Origin: Acidimicrobiaceae bacterium
Lineage (GTDB): Bacteria > Actinomycetota > Acidimicrobiia > Acidimicrobiales > RAAP-2
Assembly: GCA_003136415.1 (NCBI GenBank)
Contig: PLEI01000052.1
Location: forward strand, 1 to 41,544
DNA: 41,544 nt
Direction of reading: 5' to 3'
The translations under genes were made by a program, and so were the position numbers. The notes below the pieces were generated by a model. It did no database searches, had not been told where the DNA came from, and saw only the letters and a list, made by a program, of their open reading frames with translations. Positions within the stretch are counted from its first letter, which is position 1. Every line of letters starts with the position of its first letter. Below are positions 18,936 through 28,248 of this stretch, piece after piece.

Positions 18936-20153
18936 GTGACTCGTCCGTCGTCTCGCCATCCCGCCCTTCGAGGTCTGGTGACGCGTCTGTTCTCGATGAC
19001 CTTGGGTGCGACCATGGCCGCGAGCATGATCTTCATGATGCAGGCGCCGCTCTTGCATCAGCCGTCGACATTCGTGTCGGCTCTCTCGCGACTTGGTTTT
19101 CTTGGTTCGACGCCCATCGCCTGGCCCACTCTCGGTAGCGCCGCGGTGGTGATCCCCGCTCTCGGCGTTGAGCGTTCGCACCACGACGCGGTAGTTCCCA
19201 TTGCGAGCCTGACCAAGATGATGACGGCCTACGTGACTCTGCAGAAGTTGCCCCTGGTAGCGGGAGAGACGGGTCCGTGCTTGAACGTGAACTCCGCCGA
19301 CGTCGCCTATTACAAATCAATAGCTGCCGACGGTGAATCCAGTGCCGCGGTCGCAGTCGGTGAGACCTTGTGTGAGAATCAATTGCTGGCGGGCCTGCTC
19401 GTGCACTCCGCGGGAAATTTTGCCACGATGCTGGCGAACCTCGCCTGGGGTGGCACCAATACGTTCGTTGCGCACATGAACGCCGAGGCGAATGCTCTTG
19501 ATCTCAAGGGCACCCATTACGTGGACGTCTCGGGCGTCGATACGGGATCGGTATCGACGGCCCTCGATCAGGGTGAGCTCGCCGCACTCTTGATGCAGTC
19601 CGACGTCGTTCGTGCCATCGTCGACCAGCCGTCGGTCACCCTCCCGGTCGCGGGTACGTTGGGATCCTTCACTCCCTACGCCGGGGTGGACAACGTGGTG
19701 GGTGTCAAATCGGGTCGCACGGATGCTGCGGGAGGATGCGACGTGATGGCGATGACGTTCACGCTCAATGGACAGACGCAACTGGCCTTCGCCGTGGTCT
19801 TGGGAGCACGCGGCGGCAACCTCTTGGGACCGGCGGGCGACGAGGCTCTCGCCCTGGAACATTCAGTCGTGAACAGTCACGAGTCGTTGGCGATCCCCGC
19901 GGGGACCGTCGTGGGGACACTGGGTTGGGACAACCAGCGAGTCAACGTCATCACCACGAACTACCTACAACTCAGTTGGTTCACGGCGCTCTCATCAGCC
20001 AACGCGAGAGCGAGCATCTTCCCCGAGAACGGTCCCGTTAAGTCGGGACAAGTGGTCGGCTGGCTCAGCGTGGATGGGGGCTCAACCCTTCGCGTGCCGT
20101 TGACCGTGGCGCGACGAATTGCCCCGCTCACTCTGATGCAACGCGTACGCTGA
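18936..20153 (+). CDS. D-alanyl-D-alanine carboxypeptidase (peptidase S11, PBP5/DacA-like)
   Basis: Family S11 enzymes trim the terminal D-Ala from peptidoglycan stem peptides outside the membrane. The three active-site motifs are present in order: SLTK (about residue 90), SAGN (about 160) and KSG (about 257, in VKSGRTDAAGGC). An N-terminal hydrophobic segment (about 20-45) is a signal peptide or anchor. The C-terminal 120 residues are a domain of unclear fold. GTG 18936 follows ftsK by 9 bp. Its position after ftsK fits a cell-envelope/division role. Whether it is a strict carboxypeptidase or has endopeptidase activity cannot be told. Confidence 0.88.
   Translation: MTRPSSRHPALRGLVTRLFSMTLGATMAASMIFMMQAPLLHQPSTFVSALSRLGFLGSTPIAWPTLGSAAVVIPALGVERSHHDAVVPIASLTKMMTAYVTLQKLPLVAGETGPCLNVNSADVAYYKSIAADGESSAAVAVGETLCENQLLAGLLVHSAGNFATMLANLAWGGTNTFVAHMNAEANALDLKGTHYVDVSGVDTGSVSTALDQGELAALLMQSDVVRAIVDQPSVTLPVAGTLGSFTPYAGVDNVVGVKSGRTDAAGGCDVMAMTFTLNGQTQLAFAVVLGARGGNLLGPAGDEALALEHSVVNSHESLAIPAGTVVGTLGWDNQRVNVITTNYLQLSWFTALSSANARASIFPENGPVKSGQVVGWLSVDGGSTLRVPLTVARRIAPLTLMQRVR
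20146..20151 (+). promoter_or_regulatory. Leaderless-type -10 box before thrB
   Basis: TACGCT overlaps the end of the upstream gene and is followed by six bases and ATG 20158. Confidence 0.5.
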
Positions 20154-20157
20154 CTCA

Positions 20158-21006
20158 ATGCTTGCGCGCGTTCCTGCTAGTTCCGCCAACCTCGGCCCCG
20201 GATTCGACGCCCTCGCGGTCGCCCTGACGCGCTACGTTGAAGTGTCGGTGCAGCCCGCTGACAGTTTCTCGATCTCCAGTGAGGGCTTTGGCGCGGGACT
20301 GTTCGATGACGAGCGCCACCTCGGCGCTCAAGTGGCGGCGCGAGTGCTCGGCCACCGCAATTTCGCCCTGCACGTGAAGTCGGAGATTCCCCTGTCGCGA
20401 GGGTTGGGTTCGTCCGCCGCGCTGGCCCTCGCCGCCGCGGCCGCCGCGGGTTCGCCTCGCGCACTCGAGCTCGCGACCGAAGTTGACGGTCACGCGGAGA
20501 ATGCCGCGGCGTCATTGCTGGGCGGACTGGTGGTCGCGAGTGTCAACGAGCGTGAGGGCATCGTTGCGCGCTCCCTGGCGCTCGACCCGGCGTGGCGTTT
20601 CGTGGTGGTGGTGCCCGACGAAGAACTCCCCACCGCTGACGCGCGACGCGTGCTGCCCAGCGAGGTTCCCTTCAAGGACGCCGTGCACAACGTCAGCGCG
20701 GTGGCGCTATTGATCGCGGGCCTGGCTCAACGTGATGACTTCGCGCCCGGCTCGATGGATGATTTCTTGCATCAGCCCTATCGGATGTCGTTGTTGCCCT
20801 TTGCTCAGCCGCTCTTGGGGTGTCTGCGAGAGGCGGGTGCGGCGGGTTCGTGTTGGTCGGGCGCGGGATCGACGATGCTCGCGCTGTGTGACGAGCGCTC
20901 GTCACCGCCAGTGGCGCGGGCGGCCGAGAATTTCCTCGAGGAACACTCCGTCGCCGGTGTCGTGTGGGAACTCGACGCGGACCGCCGTGGCCTGCAACTC
21001 TCCTAG
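20158..21006 (+). CDS. thrB: Homoserine kinase (GHMP family)
   Basis: ThrB phosphorylates homoserine on the way to threonine. The N terminus VPASSANLGPGFDALAVAL and the ATP loop PLSRGLGSSAALAL are the GHMP-kinase motifs in the form typical of ThrB. At 282 residues it is of normal length. It lies 4 bp downstream of the carboxypeptidase gene and just before an RhtA-like exporter, which suits homoserine/threonine metabolism. The other threonine genes (hom, thrC) are not nearby. A GHMP kinase for another substrate is less likely given the N-terminal sequence. Confidence 0.87.
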   Translation: MLARVPASSANLGPGFDALAVALTRYVEVSVQPADSFSISSEGFGAGLFDDERHLGAQVAARVLGHRNFALHVKSEIPLSRGLGSSAALALAAAAAAGSPRALELATEVDGHAENAAASLLGGLVVASVNEREGIVARSLALDPAWRFVVVVPDEELPTADARRVLPSEVPFKDAVHNVSAVALLIAGLAQRDDFAPGSMDDFLHQPYRMSLLPFAQPLLGCLREAGAAGSCWSGAGSTMLALCDERSSPPVARAAENFLEEHSVAGVVWELDADRRGLQLS

Positions 21007-21010
21007 ACCC

Positions 21011-21880
21011 GTGAACACTCCTGGGTCGCGAGTATCCCTCGCGGGCGCCGGCTTTATCATTCTGGGCGCCACGTCCATTCAGTGGTCCGCCGCCATCGTG
21101 CAACCGGCCTTTGCTCGACTGGGCCCGGTCGCCACCAGCGGTTGGCGTTTCTTGCTGGGAGCGCTCATCTTGCTCGTCGCGACGCGGCCGCGTCTTCGTC
21201 ACTGGCGTAGCGAGCAGTGGCGCGCGGCGGTCATACTCGGAGTCACCGTCGCCTTCATGAACGTGTGTTTCTATCAGGCGATTGCGCGCATTCCCCTCGG
21301 CAGCGCCGTGACGATTGAGTTTCTGGGTCCCCTGTGCGTCGCGGTGTTTGGCCGACGCAGCGGGCGCCACTTCATCTTCGCCTTCCTGGCCGCGCTCGGT
21401 GTGGTTCTATTGGCACACCCGGGCGGCGGTGTCACGCTGGTGGGTGCGCTCTTTGGACTGGGTAGTGGACTCGGCTGGGGTGGCTACGTCTTCGCCGCGG
21501 CGCGCGTGGGCGGCGCGACGACGGGCTTTGGTGGCTTGGCGGTCTCGATGAGTGTGAGCGCCCTGGTGACATTGCCGTGGGCGCTGTCAAAGTTCGCCCT
21601 CCTGGCGCACCATCCGACCTTGAGCGGGCGCCTCGCACTAGTGGGGCTGATGTCGATCGTGTTGGGCTTCGCAGCTGAATTGCAGGCGTTGCGCAGGCTG
21701 AGTCCGGCGGCGGCGGGAGTGTTGATGAGTCTTGATCCCGCCATCGCCTTCGTCATCGGCGTTCTCGTGCTGCACGAACGGGTGACGCCGTGGGTGATGG
21801 TTGGTTTGGCCTGCGTCGTGGCGGCGGGGGTGGGTGTGACGATTGACCGCACCGCACCCGAGCAGTTAGTGCCGCAGTAG
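21011..21880 (+). CDS. EamA/RhtA-like inner-membrane exporter
   Basis: This predicted ten-helix membrane protein has two EamA repeats. The block FYQAIARIPLGSAVTIEFLGPL (first 20 residues quoted in part here) is typical of the RhtA group that exports threonine and homoserine, and its neighbour is homoserine kinase. The ORF-track start at 20732 lies inside thrB. GTG 21011, 4 bp after the thrB stop, gives a 289-residue protein of normal length that begins just before the first helix. Export of homoserine or threonine is an inference from family and context; other amino acids are possible. Confidence 0.82.
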   Translation: MNTPGSRVSLAGAGFIILGATSIQWSAAIVQPAFARLGPVATSGWRFLLGALILLVATRPRLRHWRSEQWRAAVILGVTVAFMNVCFYQAIARIPLGSAVTIEFLGPLCVAVFGRRSGRHFIFAFLAALGVVLLAHPGGGVTLVGALFGLGSGLGWGGYVFAAARVGGATTGFGGLAVSMSVSALVTLPWALSKFALLAHHPTLSGRLALVGLMSIVLGFAAELQALRRLSPAAAGVLMSLDPAIAFVIGVLVLHERVTPWVMVGLACVVAAGVGVTIDRTAPEQLVPQ

Positions 21881-21915
21881 CGGAGGCCACCGAGGGGCAA
21901 TCGGAGTCCGAAGAT

Positions 21916-21921
21916 TAGGCT
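21916..21921 (+). promoter_or_regulatory. Leaderless-type -10 box before miaB
   Basis: TAGGCT, then six bases, then GTG 21928. The six bases (GGAAGG) are purine-rich, so a short-leader transcript with a ribosome site cannot be excluded. Confidence 0.5.
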
Positions 21922-21927
21922 GGAAGG

Positions 21928-23322
21928 GTGTCGAGTCCCAAATCATTCGCAATTCGGACCTTTGGTTGCCAGATGAACGAACACGACTCCGAACGCCTCG
22001 CGGGACTGCTCGTGAGCGAGGGAATGGTGCCCGCCGAGGACGATGCCTCGGCCGACGTCGTGATCTTCAATACCTGCACCATCCGTGAGAACGCCGACCT
22101 CAAGCTCTACAGCGCGCTCGGGCACCTCAAGGCGGAGAAGGTGCGTCGTCCCGACATGCAGATTGCCGTGGGAGGATGCATGGCGCAAAAGGATCGCGGC
22201 CAGATTCTCGAGCGTGCGGGCTGGGTTGACGTCGTCTTTGGCACGCACAATCTCGCCTCCGCGCCCGCCCTGTTGCGCCGCGCGGCAGCGGAGGGACCCC
22301 TCGTTGACGTCTGGGACGCTCCCGACCCCGAAGCCGCTCGTGACATGGCACCGGCTCTCTACGCGGTGCGCGAATTACCCTGGGCCGCGTGGATGACGAT
22401 TCAGACCGGTTGCGACAACACCTGTGCGTACTGCATTGTCCCCTCGGTACGCGGCGAGGAGATCAGCCGACCCCTCGACGACCTCGTTGCCGAGGGCACA
22501 ATGCTCGCCAAGTCCGGCGTCACCGAAATTACCGTGCTGGGCCAGAACGTCAACTCCTACGGCCGCGACATCACGAAGCGCCGCCCCCTCTTCGCCGATC
22601 TATTGCGCGCCCTGGGAGAGATTGAGGGAATCGAGCGGATTCGCTTCACGAGCCCCCACCCCAAGGATCTGGGACCCGAGACCATCGCCGCGATGGCCGA
22701 GACGGCGGCGGTGTGTCCGCAGTTGCATTTGCCGTTGCAGTCAGGCTCGGACAAGGTGCTCTCGGCCATGCGTCGCGGCTACAACAGTGCGCGCTACTTG
22801 TCGCGACTGGCCGACGCACGCGCGCGTATCGATGATCTGCACGTGACCACTGACCTCATTGTGGGTTTCCCTGGCGAGACCGAGAAAGATTTCGAGGAGT
22901 CGCTGGCGGTGGTCGCCGAAGCTGACTTCGACTCCGCCTACACCTTCATCTTCTCGCCGCGCGAGGGGACCCGTGCCGCTGACATGGTCGACGACTTCGT
23001 CGCCGATGAGGTCATCGCGGATCGTTTTCGCCGACTCAAGGAAGTACTGGACCGTTCGGCGCTGCGCCACCACGTAGCGCGTGAGGGACGCCGTGAGGAA
23101 GTCCTCGTCGAGGGGCCCTCGCGGCGCAACGACCAGATGATCTCGGGACGCACGCGCCAGGGAAAGTTGATTCACTTTCCCATCACCGATGTGTCGGCGC
23201 GTCCCGGCGCACTGGTGCACGTCGAGGTCACGCACGGCGCGCCCTATCACTTGCTCGGTGAACTGGTCTCGGTGGAGCGCGGCCCGCGCCACAAGGTGCG
23301 CTTGCCGCTGCTGCGCTCGTGA
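21928..23322 (+). CDS. miaB: tRNA-2-methylthio-N6-dimethylallyladenosine synthase MiaB
   Basis: MiaB is a radical-SAM methylthiotransferase that adds a methylthio group to i6A37 of tRNA. The N-terminal domain has FGCQMNEHDSERL and the cysteines of the second cluster (NTCTIRE, GGCMAQK). The radical-SAM motif CAYC lies in GCDNTCAYCIVPSVRG, with C-x3-C-x2-C spacing. A TRAM domain closes the 464-residue protein. It overlaps miaA by a GTGA, linking it to the enzyme that makes its substrate. Confidence 0.95.
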   Translation: MSSPKSFAIRTFGCQMNEHDSERLAGLLVSEGMVPAEDDASADVVIFNTCTIRENADLKLYSALGHLKAEKVRRPDMQIAVGGCMAQKDRGQILERAGWVDVVFGTHNLASAPALLRRAAAEGPLVDVWDAPDPEAARDMAPALYAVRELPWAAWMTIQTGCDNTCAYCIVPSVRGEEISRPLDDLVAEGTMLAKSGVTEITVLGQNVNSYGRDITKRRPLFADLLRALGEIEGIERIRFTSPHPKDLGPETIAAMAETAAVCPQLHLPLQSGSDKVLSAMRRGYNSARYLSRLADARARIDDLHVTTDLIVGFPGETEKDFEESLAVVAEADFDSAYTFIFSPREGTRAADMVDDFVADEVIADRFRRLKEVLDRSALRHHVAREGRREEVLVEGPSRRNDQMISGRTRQGKLIHFPITDVSARPGALVHVEVTHGAPYHLLGELVSVERGPRHKVRLPLLRS

Positions 23323-24248
23323 GGAACCACGGCGGTATGGCCGTCGCCCTCGTGGGTGCGACGGCGTCGGGCAAGTCAGCCCTCGCGCACCAGTTGGCCC
23401 TGGAGAGCGGCGGCGACGTCGAGATCTTGAGCGTGGACTCCATGACGGTGTATCGCGGCATGGACCTTGGTACGGCCAAGGCGACCAAGCGCCAGCGCGA
23501 CGAGGTCACCTATCACCTGATCGACCTCATCAATCCGCCAGAGGAGTTCACGGTCGCCCAGTTTCAATACGAGGCTCGCGCCGCCGCGGAGCTGGTATGG
23601 GCGGTGGGCGGATCGGTTCTCTACGTCGGCGGAGCAGGCCTCTACGGCCGCGCGGTGCTCGATGATCTCGATCTTCCGGGACAGTTCGCGCAGGTGCGCG
23701 CCGAGCTCGAAGCTCGGGGCGACGACGCGACGCGATTGTACGAGGAATTATGCCGAGTGGACCCGGTGGCGGCCGTCAAGATGGAGCCCACCAATCTCCG
23801 GCGGATTGTTCGCGCCCTCGAGGTCACGGTCGGTAGCGGTCGGCCATTTTCCAGTTACGGAGTGGGTCTTCGCCATTACGGGCCCCCGCGGGTGGTTCAA
23901 GTGGGGCTGAATTGTGAATTTGATGTTCTTGATGTGCGAATCCGTGGACGTTTTGAGGCTTGGATGGATGAAGGACTACTGGAGGAGGTCGCACACCTGA
24001 AGGAACAAGGAATGAGTCGCACGGCCCGACAGGCCGTGGGGTACCGAGAACTGCTTCGCCATCTCGAAGAAGGCGTCGATCTGGAGAAGTGCGTCGAGGA
24101 CGCGATTGTCCAGAGTCGGCGACTGGCTCGCCGCCAGCGTTCTTGGTTTCAGCGCGATCCGCGCGTGGAGTGGTTCGATGACCCCTCCGACGCGGCGAAG
24201 CGCCTCGATGAAGTTCTGAGAAGTCCCGACGGGTTCGTGCGAGGATAG
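23319..24248 (+). CDS. miaA: tRNA dimethylallyltransferase MiaA
   Basis: MiaA transfers the dimethylallyl group from DMAPP to A37 of tRNAs reading UNN codons. The P-loop GATASGKSAL, the substrate loop SVDSMTVYRGMDLGTAKAT and the later QAVGYRELL segment are all present. GTG 23319 overlaps the miaB stop (GTGA); ATG 23337 (MAVALVGAT) is an alternative that would shorten the product by six residues. The 309-residue length is normal. DMAPP comes from the MEP pathway to which ispG, at the window start, belongs. Confidence 0.95.
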   Translation: MRNHGGMAVALVGATASGKSALAHQLALESGGDVEILSVDSMTVYRGMDLGTAKATKRQRDEVTYHLIDLINPPEEFTVAQFQYEARAAAELVWAVGGSVLYVGGAGLYGRAVLDDLDLPGQFAQVRAELEARGDDATRLYEELCRVDPVAAVKMEPTNLRRIVRALEVTVGSGRPFSSYGVGLRHYGPPRVVQVGLNCEFDVLDVRIRGRFEAWMDEGLLEEVAHLKEQGMSRTARQAVGYRELLRHLEEGVDLEKCVEDAIVQSRRLARRQRSWFQRDPRVEWFDDPSDAAKRLDEVLRSPDGFVRG

Positions 24249-24253
24249 ACATT

Positions 24254-25021
24254 ATGGCACTTCGATCGTTACAAAAGTGGCAGGGAGCGGGCAATGACTT
24301 CTTGGTCGACGTCGTCGAGCAGGGTTCGGCTCCGTGGTGGAATGCGCAGCGAGCGCGTGCCGTATGTGATCGTCACGTCGGCGTCGGCGCTGACGGATTG
24401 CTCGTCGGGTCGGTGGGTTCGGCCATCTCGATGACTATCTACAACGCAGACGGCACGATTGCCGAGATGTCGGGCAACGGCATTCGCTGTCTCGTCGCGG
24501 CGGTGCGCCGAGCGACGGGTCGCTCGGAGCGCGAGATGCACGTCAACACGCTGGCGGGAGAACGACTCGTCACGCTCGATTTGCGCGACGACTGCGGTGT
24601 CGGCAGCGTCGACATGGGCCCGGTCACGTTGGGCCGCACCCTCGAGGGCGCGCTCGGCGTGGCGCACGTGGGTAATCCCCACGTGGTCGTCGTGGATAAT
24701 CCCGACTGGGACGACATCAATCGTGAAGAGATGGCCGCCAAGTTGGCCTTCCAATTGGGCGGCGCCAACGTCGAGTTCGTCGAGATCATCGACGAAGCTC
24801 ACGTGGTCATTCGCGTGATTGAGCGCGGCGTGGGCTGGACCCTGGCGTGCGGAACGGGCTCGGTGGCCACCGCGGCGGTGTGTCACCAGCGAGGCCTCAC
24901 CGGAGCGCAGGTGACCGTCGACAACCCCGGTGGTTCGCTGCACGTCTCCTTGGGCGAGGGCGGAGCCCGACTCGAAGGTCCCGTGAAGTTCGTAGCGACC
25001 GTGGAGTGGCTCGGCGGGTGA
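24254..25021 (+). CDS. dapF: Diaminopimelate epimerase DapF
   Basis: DapF converts LL- to meso-diaminopimelate, used for both lysine and peptidoglycan. Both catalytic cysteines are in canonical contexts: SGNGIRC (about residue 77) and LACGTGSVATAAV (about 198). At 255 residues it is slightly short but complete. ATG 24254 lies 5 bp after the miaA stop. The stop overlaps the hflX start as GTGA. The same order, miaA-dapF-hflX, occurs in mycobacteria. Confidence 0.95.
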   Translation: MALRSLQKWQGAGNDFLVDVVEQGSAPWWNAQRARAVCDRHVGVGADGLLVGSVGSAISMTIYNADGTIAEMSGNGIRCLVAAVRRATGRSEREMHVNTLAGERLVTLDLRDDCGVGSVDMGPVTLGRTLEGALGVAHVGNPHVVVVDNPDWDDINREEMAAKLAFQLGGANVEFVEIIDEAHVVIRVIERGVGWTLACGTGSVATAAVCHQRGLTGAQVTVDNPGGSLHVSLGEGGARLEGPVKFVATVEWLGG

Positions 25022-26298
25022 CCTACGTCCCCACCACACTTATCGACCGCACGTTTCGCGAAAAGATTGTGTTGGTGGGTGTCCAGTTTCCCGGGATGAC
25101 CTCAGATGAACTCGAGCACCAACTCGACGAGTTGGCCCTACTGGTAGATACTGCTGGTGCCGACGTGGTCGCGCGCGTGGTGCAGCGTCGCGATGCCCCC
25201 GATCCGGCCACCTTCCTTGGCTCGGGCAAGGTGAATGAATTGAAGGAGGTCTGCCTCGCGGTCGACTCCGACACGGTGGTCTTCGAGCAGAATCTGTCGC
25301 CCGCCCAGCAGCGTAATTTGGAGAAGATACTTGGTCGCACGGCCATTGACCGCACGGCGGTCATTCTCGACATCTTTGCGCAGAACGCGCGCACCCCCGA
25401 GGGCAAGGCCCAGGTGGAACTCGCGTTGCTGCAGTACCGACTGCCGCGGTTGCGTCGCGCGAGCGGGTCGCTGTCCCAGCAGGCGGGCGGTATTGGCACG
25501 CGAGGTCCGGGTGAGACTCAACTCGAGGTCGACCGGCGCCGCCTCGTCAACCGGATTCACCACATTCGCCAAGAGCTCAAGCAGATCGACCGTACTCGAG
25601 ACGTGCAGCGACAGGGTCGTGAGCGGGGCCGCCACCGCGAGGTGACGTTGGTGGGCTACACCAACGCGGGCAAGTCCTCCATGCTCAATGCCCTCACTGA
25701 CGCCGACGTGGAGGCCGAGGACCGACTCTTCGTCACCCTCGACCCGCGCACTCGCCAGCGCCAACTTCCCGGCGGCGAGACGATTCTGGTGACCGACACC
25801 GTGGGATTCATCTCCAACTTGCCTCACGAACTCGTCGAAGCGTTCATGAGCACCCTTAAATCGGTGCAGTTGGCGGACCTGCTCGTGCACGTGGTTGACG
25901 GCGCCAGTGACGACGCCGAAGCGCAAATTGCCGCGGTGCGTGAAGTGTTGCGCGAGATTCACGCCGACGCCGTTCCCGAGCTGCTCGTCTTTAACAAGGC
26001 CGACGTGCCGGGCTCTCGCTCGCGGGACCTGGCGAAGTTGTACGAGGGAAGCGTCTGGGTGTCGGCGGTGACGCACGAGAACCTCGACGAGTTGATCGCG
26101 ACCGTGGGAGATCGGTTGCGCACGAAGGACCGGGTGATGACGCTTCGCCTGCCCCTCGAGCGCGGCGATCTCGTGGCGGCCGCGCACCGCGAGGGCGAAG
26201 TGGTCGACACCTCGGTGGACGATGAGTTTGTGACCATTCGAGTCGTACTGGATGAAGTCGGGGCGGCGCGCTTCGCCGAGTGGAGAACAGTTCCGTGA
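25018..26298 (+). CDS. hflX: Ribosome-associated GTPase HflX
   Basis: HflX is a GTPase that rescues or splits stalled 70S ribosomes under stress. The N-terminal half has the glycine-rich GSGKVNELKE and the basic coiled region after GGIGTRGPGETQLE. The G domain has GYTNAGKSSMLNAL, DTVGFISNLPHELVEAF and NKADV. The ORF-track start at 24847 is inside dapF. GTG 25018 overlaps the dapF stop as GTGA and gives 426 residues starting MTYVPTTLIDR. The stop in turn overlaps the aminotransferase start. Confidence 0.95.
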   Translation: MTYVPTTLIDRTFREKIVLVGVQFPGMTSDELEHQLDELALLVDTAGADVVARVVQRRDAPDPATFLGSGKVNELKEVCLAVDSDTVVFEQNLSPAQQRNLEKILGRTAIDRTAVILDIFAQNARTPEGKAQVELALLQYRLPRLRRASGSLSQQAGGIGTRGPGETQLEVDRRRLVNRIHHIRQELKQIDRTRDVQRQGRERGRHREVTLVGYTNAGKSSMLNALTDADVEAEDRLFVTLDPRTRQRQLPGGETILVTDTVGFISNLPHELVEAFMSTLKSVQLADLLVHVVDGASDDAEAQIAAVREVLREIHADAVPELLVFNKADVPGSRSRDLAKLYEGSVWVSAVTHENLDELIATVGDRLRTKDRVMTLRLPLERGDLVAAAHREGEVVDTSVDDEFVTIRVVLDEVGAARFAEWRTVP

Positions 26299-27401
26299 GC
26301 TTCACGCCGCCGTCGTACCCCTACGAACGCCTCGACGGACTCAAGTCCATCGCGTCGATGCACGAGGGTGGCGCGATTGACTGTTCGATTGGCACCCCCG
26401 TGGATGCGCCGCCCGAATTTGTGGTGACTGAACTCGCCAAGGCGACGGGCGCCCGCGGCTACCCGCCCTCGGCTGGCACTCCTCGCTATCGCGAGGCCGC
26501 GAGCGGCTGGTTGGGGCGGTGTTTCAACGTCGAGGTGGCGCCCTCGCAACTCGCGGCCTGCGTCGGCACCAAAGAATTCGTAGCGTCCCTGGCCCACTAC
26601 TTGCACCTGCGACGCGACGATCGCGACACGGTGCTGTACCCCGCCATCTCCTATCCCACTTACGCCATGGGTGCGGCGTTGGCGCGCTTGCGCGCGGTGC
26701 CGGTACCGATGAGCGGTGGCACCCTCGACCTCGGGGCTATCGACCCCGAGGACGCCGCGCGCGCCCTCGTGTTGTGGTCGAATTCACCGTCGAACCCGAC
26801 CGGTCACCTCGACGACCTCGGGGCGGCCGCGCAGTGGGGACGAGAGCACGACGTGCTGGTGGCCAGTGACGAGTGTTACGCCGACTACACCTGGAAGGAT
26901 CACCCGCGCACGATCCTCGAACACGGCTCCGACAATGTCCTGGCGCTGCATTCGATCTCCAAGCGATCCAATCTGGCGGGCGTGCGCGCAGGTTTCTACG
27001 CCGGCGACGCCGACGTCGTGGCGTACCTACGACTGGTGCGCCAGCACGCGGGGATGATGGTGGCCGCTCCGGTGCAGGCCGCCGTGGCATTGGCCTACGA
27101 CGACGACGCCCACGTTGAGACCCAGCGTGAGGTGTACTACCGGCGCCTCAACGTGCTGGGCGACGCCCTGCGCGAGGCCGGCGTGTCGTGTCCGCCACCC
27201 CAGGGGTCGTTCTATCTGTGGTGTGCGCGCGAGGGGATGGACGGCTGGCAACTCGCCGCGTGGCTCGCCGAAGTATCGGGTCTCGTCGTCAGTCCCGGCG
27301 AACTCTACGGTCCCGAGGGCGGCAATTTTGCGCGTATCGCCATGGTGCAACCCGACGAGCGAATCGAACTCGCGGCGGCACGACTCAAGGATTCGGCCTA
27401 G
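26295..27401 (+). CDS. dapC: Succinyldiaminopimelate aminotransferase DapC
   Basis: This class I/II PLP aminotransferase is placed at the step that makes N-succinyl-LL-2,6-diaminopimelate. The PLP lysine is in SISKRSNLAGVRAGF (about residue 224), and the NSPSNPTGHL and SDECYADY segments are typical of the fold. GTG 26295 overlaps the hflX stop as GTGA and gives 368 residues; the track start at 26280 has no advantage. Function is assigned mainly because dapD and dapE follow directly and the N-terminal GTPVDAPP pattern fits the actinobacterial DapC group. Another aminotransferase specificity cannot be excluded from sequence alone. Confidence 0.85.
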   Translation: MSFTPPSYPYERLDGLKSIASMHEGGAIDCSIGTPVDAPPEFVVTELAKATGARGYPPSAGTPRYREAASGWLGRCFNVEVAPSQLAACVGTKEFVASLAHYLHLRRDDRDTVLYPAISYPTYAMGAALARLRAVPVPMSGGTLDLGAIDPEDAARALVLWSNSPSNPTGHLDDLGAAAQWGREHDVLVASDECYADYTWKDHPRTILEHGSDNVLALHSISKRSNLAGVRAGFYAGDADVVAYLRLVRQHAGMMVAAPVQAAVALAYDDDAHVETQREVYYRRLNVLGDALREAGVSCPPPQGSFYLWCAREGMDGWQLAAWLAEVSGLVVSPGELYGPEGGNFARIAMVQPDERIELAAARLKDSA

Positions 27402-27411
27402 GGCCCCCCAC

Positions 27412-27417
27412 TACGAT
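27412..27417 (+). promoter_or_regulatory. Leaderless-type -10 box before dapD
   Basis: TACGAT, six bases, ATG 27424. No ribosome site is present in the 22 bp between dapC and dapD. Confidence 0.55.
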
Positions 27418-27423
27418 TGGTCC

Positions 27424-28248
27424 ATGAGCGACCTTGAAGCACGCATCCGTCACTGGTTCGAACACATCGGGGAGATGACGCCCGAGCACGTGGAGGCCCG
27501 TCGCGACGTCGAGTTGGTCATCACCAAATTGGATGATGGGCAGTTACGGGTCGCCGAGATCGACGAGAACAATGACGTTCTGGTGCACGAGTGGGTGAAG
27601 CAGGCAATTCTGTTGTTGTTTCGCCTCCGCGGCATGGAGACGACACAGGCTGGCCCCTTTGAGTTTCACGACAAGTTAGACCTGAAGACTGACTTCGCGC
27701 GTCGCGGCGTGCGCGTGGTGCCCGGAGCATCAGCGCGCCGTGGTAGTTACCTCAGTCCCGGCGTCATCATGATGCCCAGCTACGTGAACATTGGAGCCTG
27801 GGTGGGGCCGGGGTCAATGGTCGACACGTGGGCGACCGTGGGTAGTTGCGCGCAGATCGGCGCCAACGTCCACCTCGCCGGAGGCGTGGGCATCGGGGGA
27901 GTGCTCGAGCCGGCCAATGCCGTGCCGGTGGTGATCGAGGACGGCGCCTTCATTGGCAGCCGATGCATGGTCGTGGAGGGCGCGCGGGTCGGAAGGGGCT
28001 CGGTGTTGGGAGCCGGCACCATCTTGAGCCCGTCCATTCCGGTCATCGATGCCGAAACGGGCGATGAGGTGTCGCGCGGCTACCTGCCCGACTACTGCGT
28101 GGCCGTCTCGGCCCAGCGGCGTCGGGAGTATCCCGGTGGTGAGTTCTTTCTTCCGTGCGTCTTGATTATCAAGCGAATGGACGAGAAAGAACGCCATTCC
28201 AAAGTGGCGCTCAACTCGCTCCTGCGCGACCACGGTGTCGCCACGTGA
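27424..28248 (+). CDS. dapD: Tetrahydrodipicolinate N-succinyltransferase DapD, E. coli-like form
   Basis: DapD succinylates tetrahydrodipicolinate using succinyl-CoA. The product is a left-handed beta-helix (hexapeptide repeat) protein with MPSYVNIGAWVGPGSMVDTW, TVGSCAQIGANVHLAGGVGI and GGVLEP segments. These agree closely with the E. coli 274-residue DapD as I recall it, and the length here is also 274. The better-known mycobacterial DapD is a longer, divergent form. ATG 27424 is placed by the TACGAT box; the track start at 27115 lies in dapC. The stop overlaps dapE by GTGA. Confidence 0.94.
   Translation: MSDLEARIRHWFEHIGEMTPEHVEARRDVELVITKLDDGQLRVAEIDENNDVLVHEWVKQAILLLFRLRGMETTQAGPFEFHDKLDLKTDFARRGVRVVPGASARRGSYLSPGVIMMPSYVNIGAWVGPGSMVDTWATVGSCAQIGANVHLAGGVGIGGVLEPANAVPVVIEDGAFIGSRCMVVEGARVGRGSVLGAGTILSPSIPVIDAETGDEVSRGYLPDYCVAVSAQRRREYPGGEFFLPCVLIIKRMDEKERHSKVALNSLLRDHGVAT

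Noticed and set aside
24241-24256. Leaderless -10 box before dapF
   Set aside because: GAGGAT lies near the right distance but lacks the leading T and spans the miaA stop. Cotranscription with miaA explains expression better.
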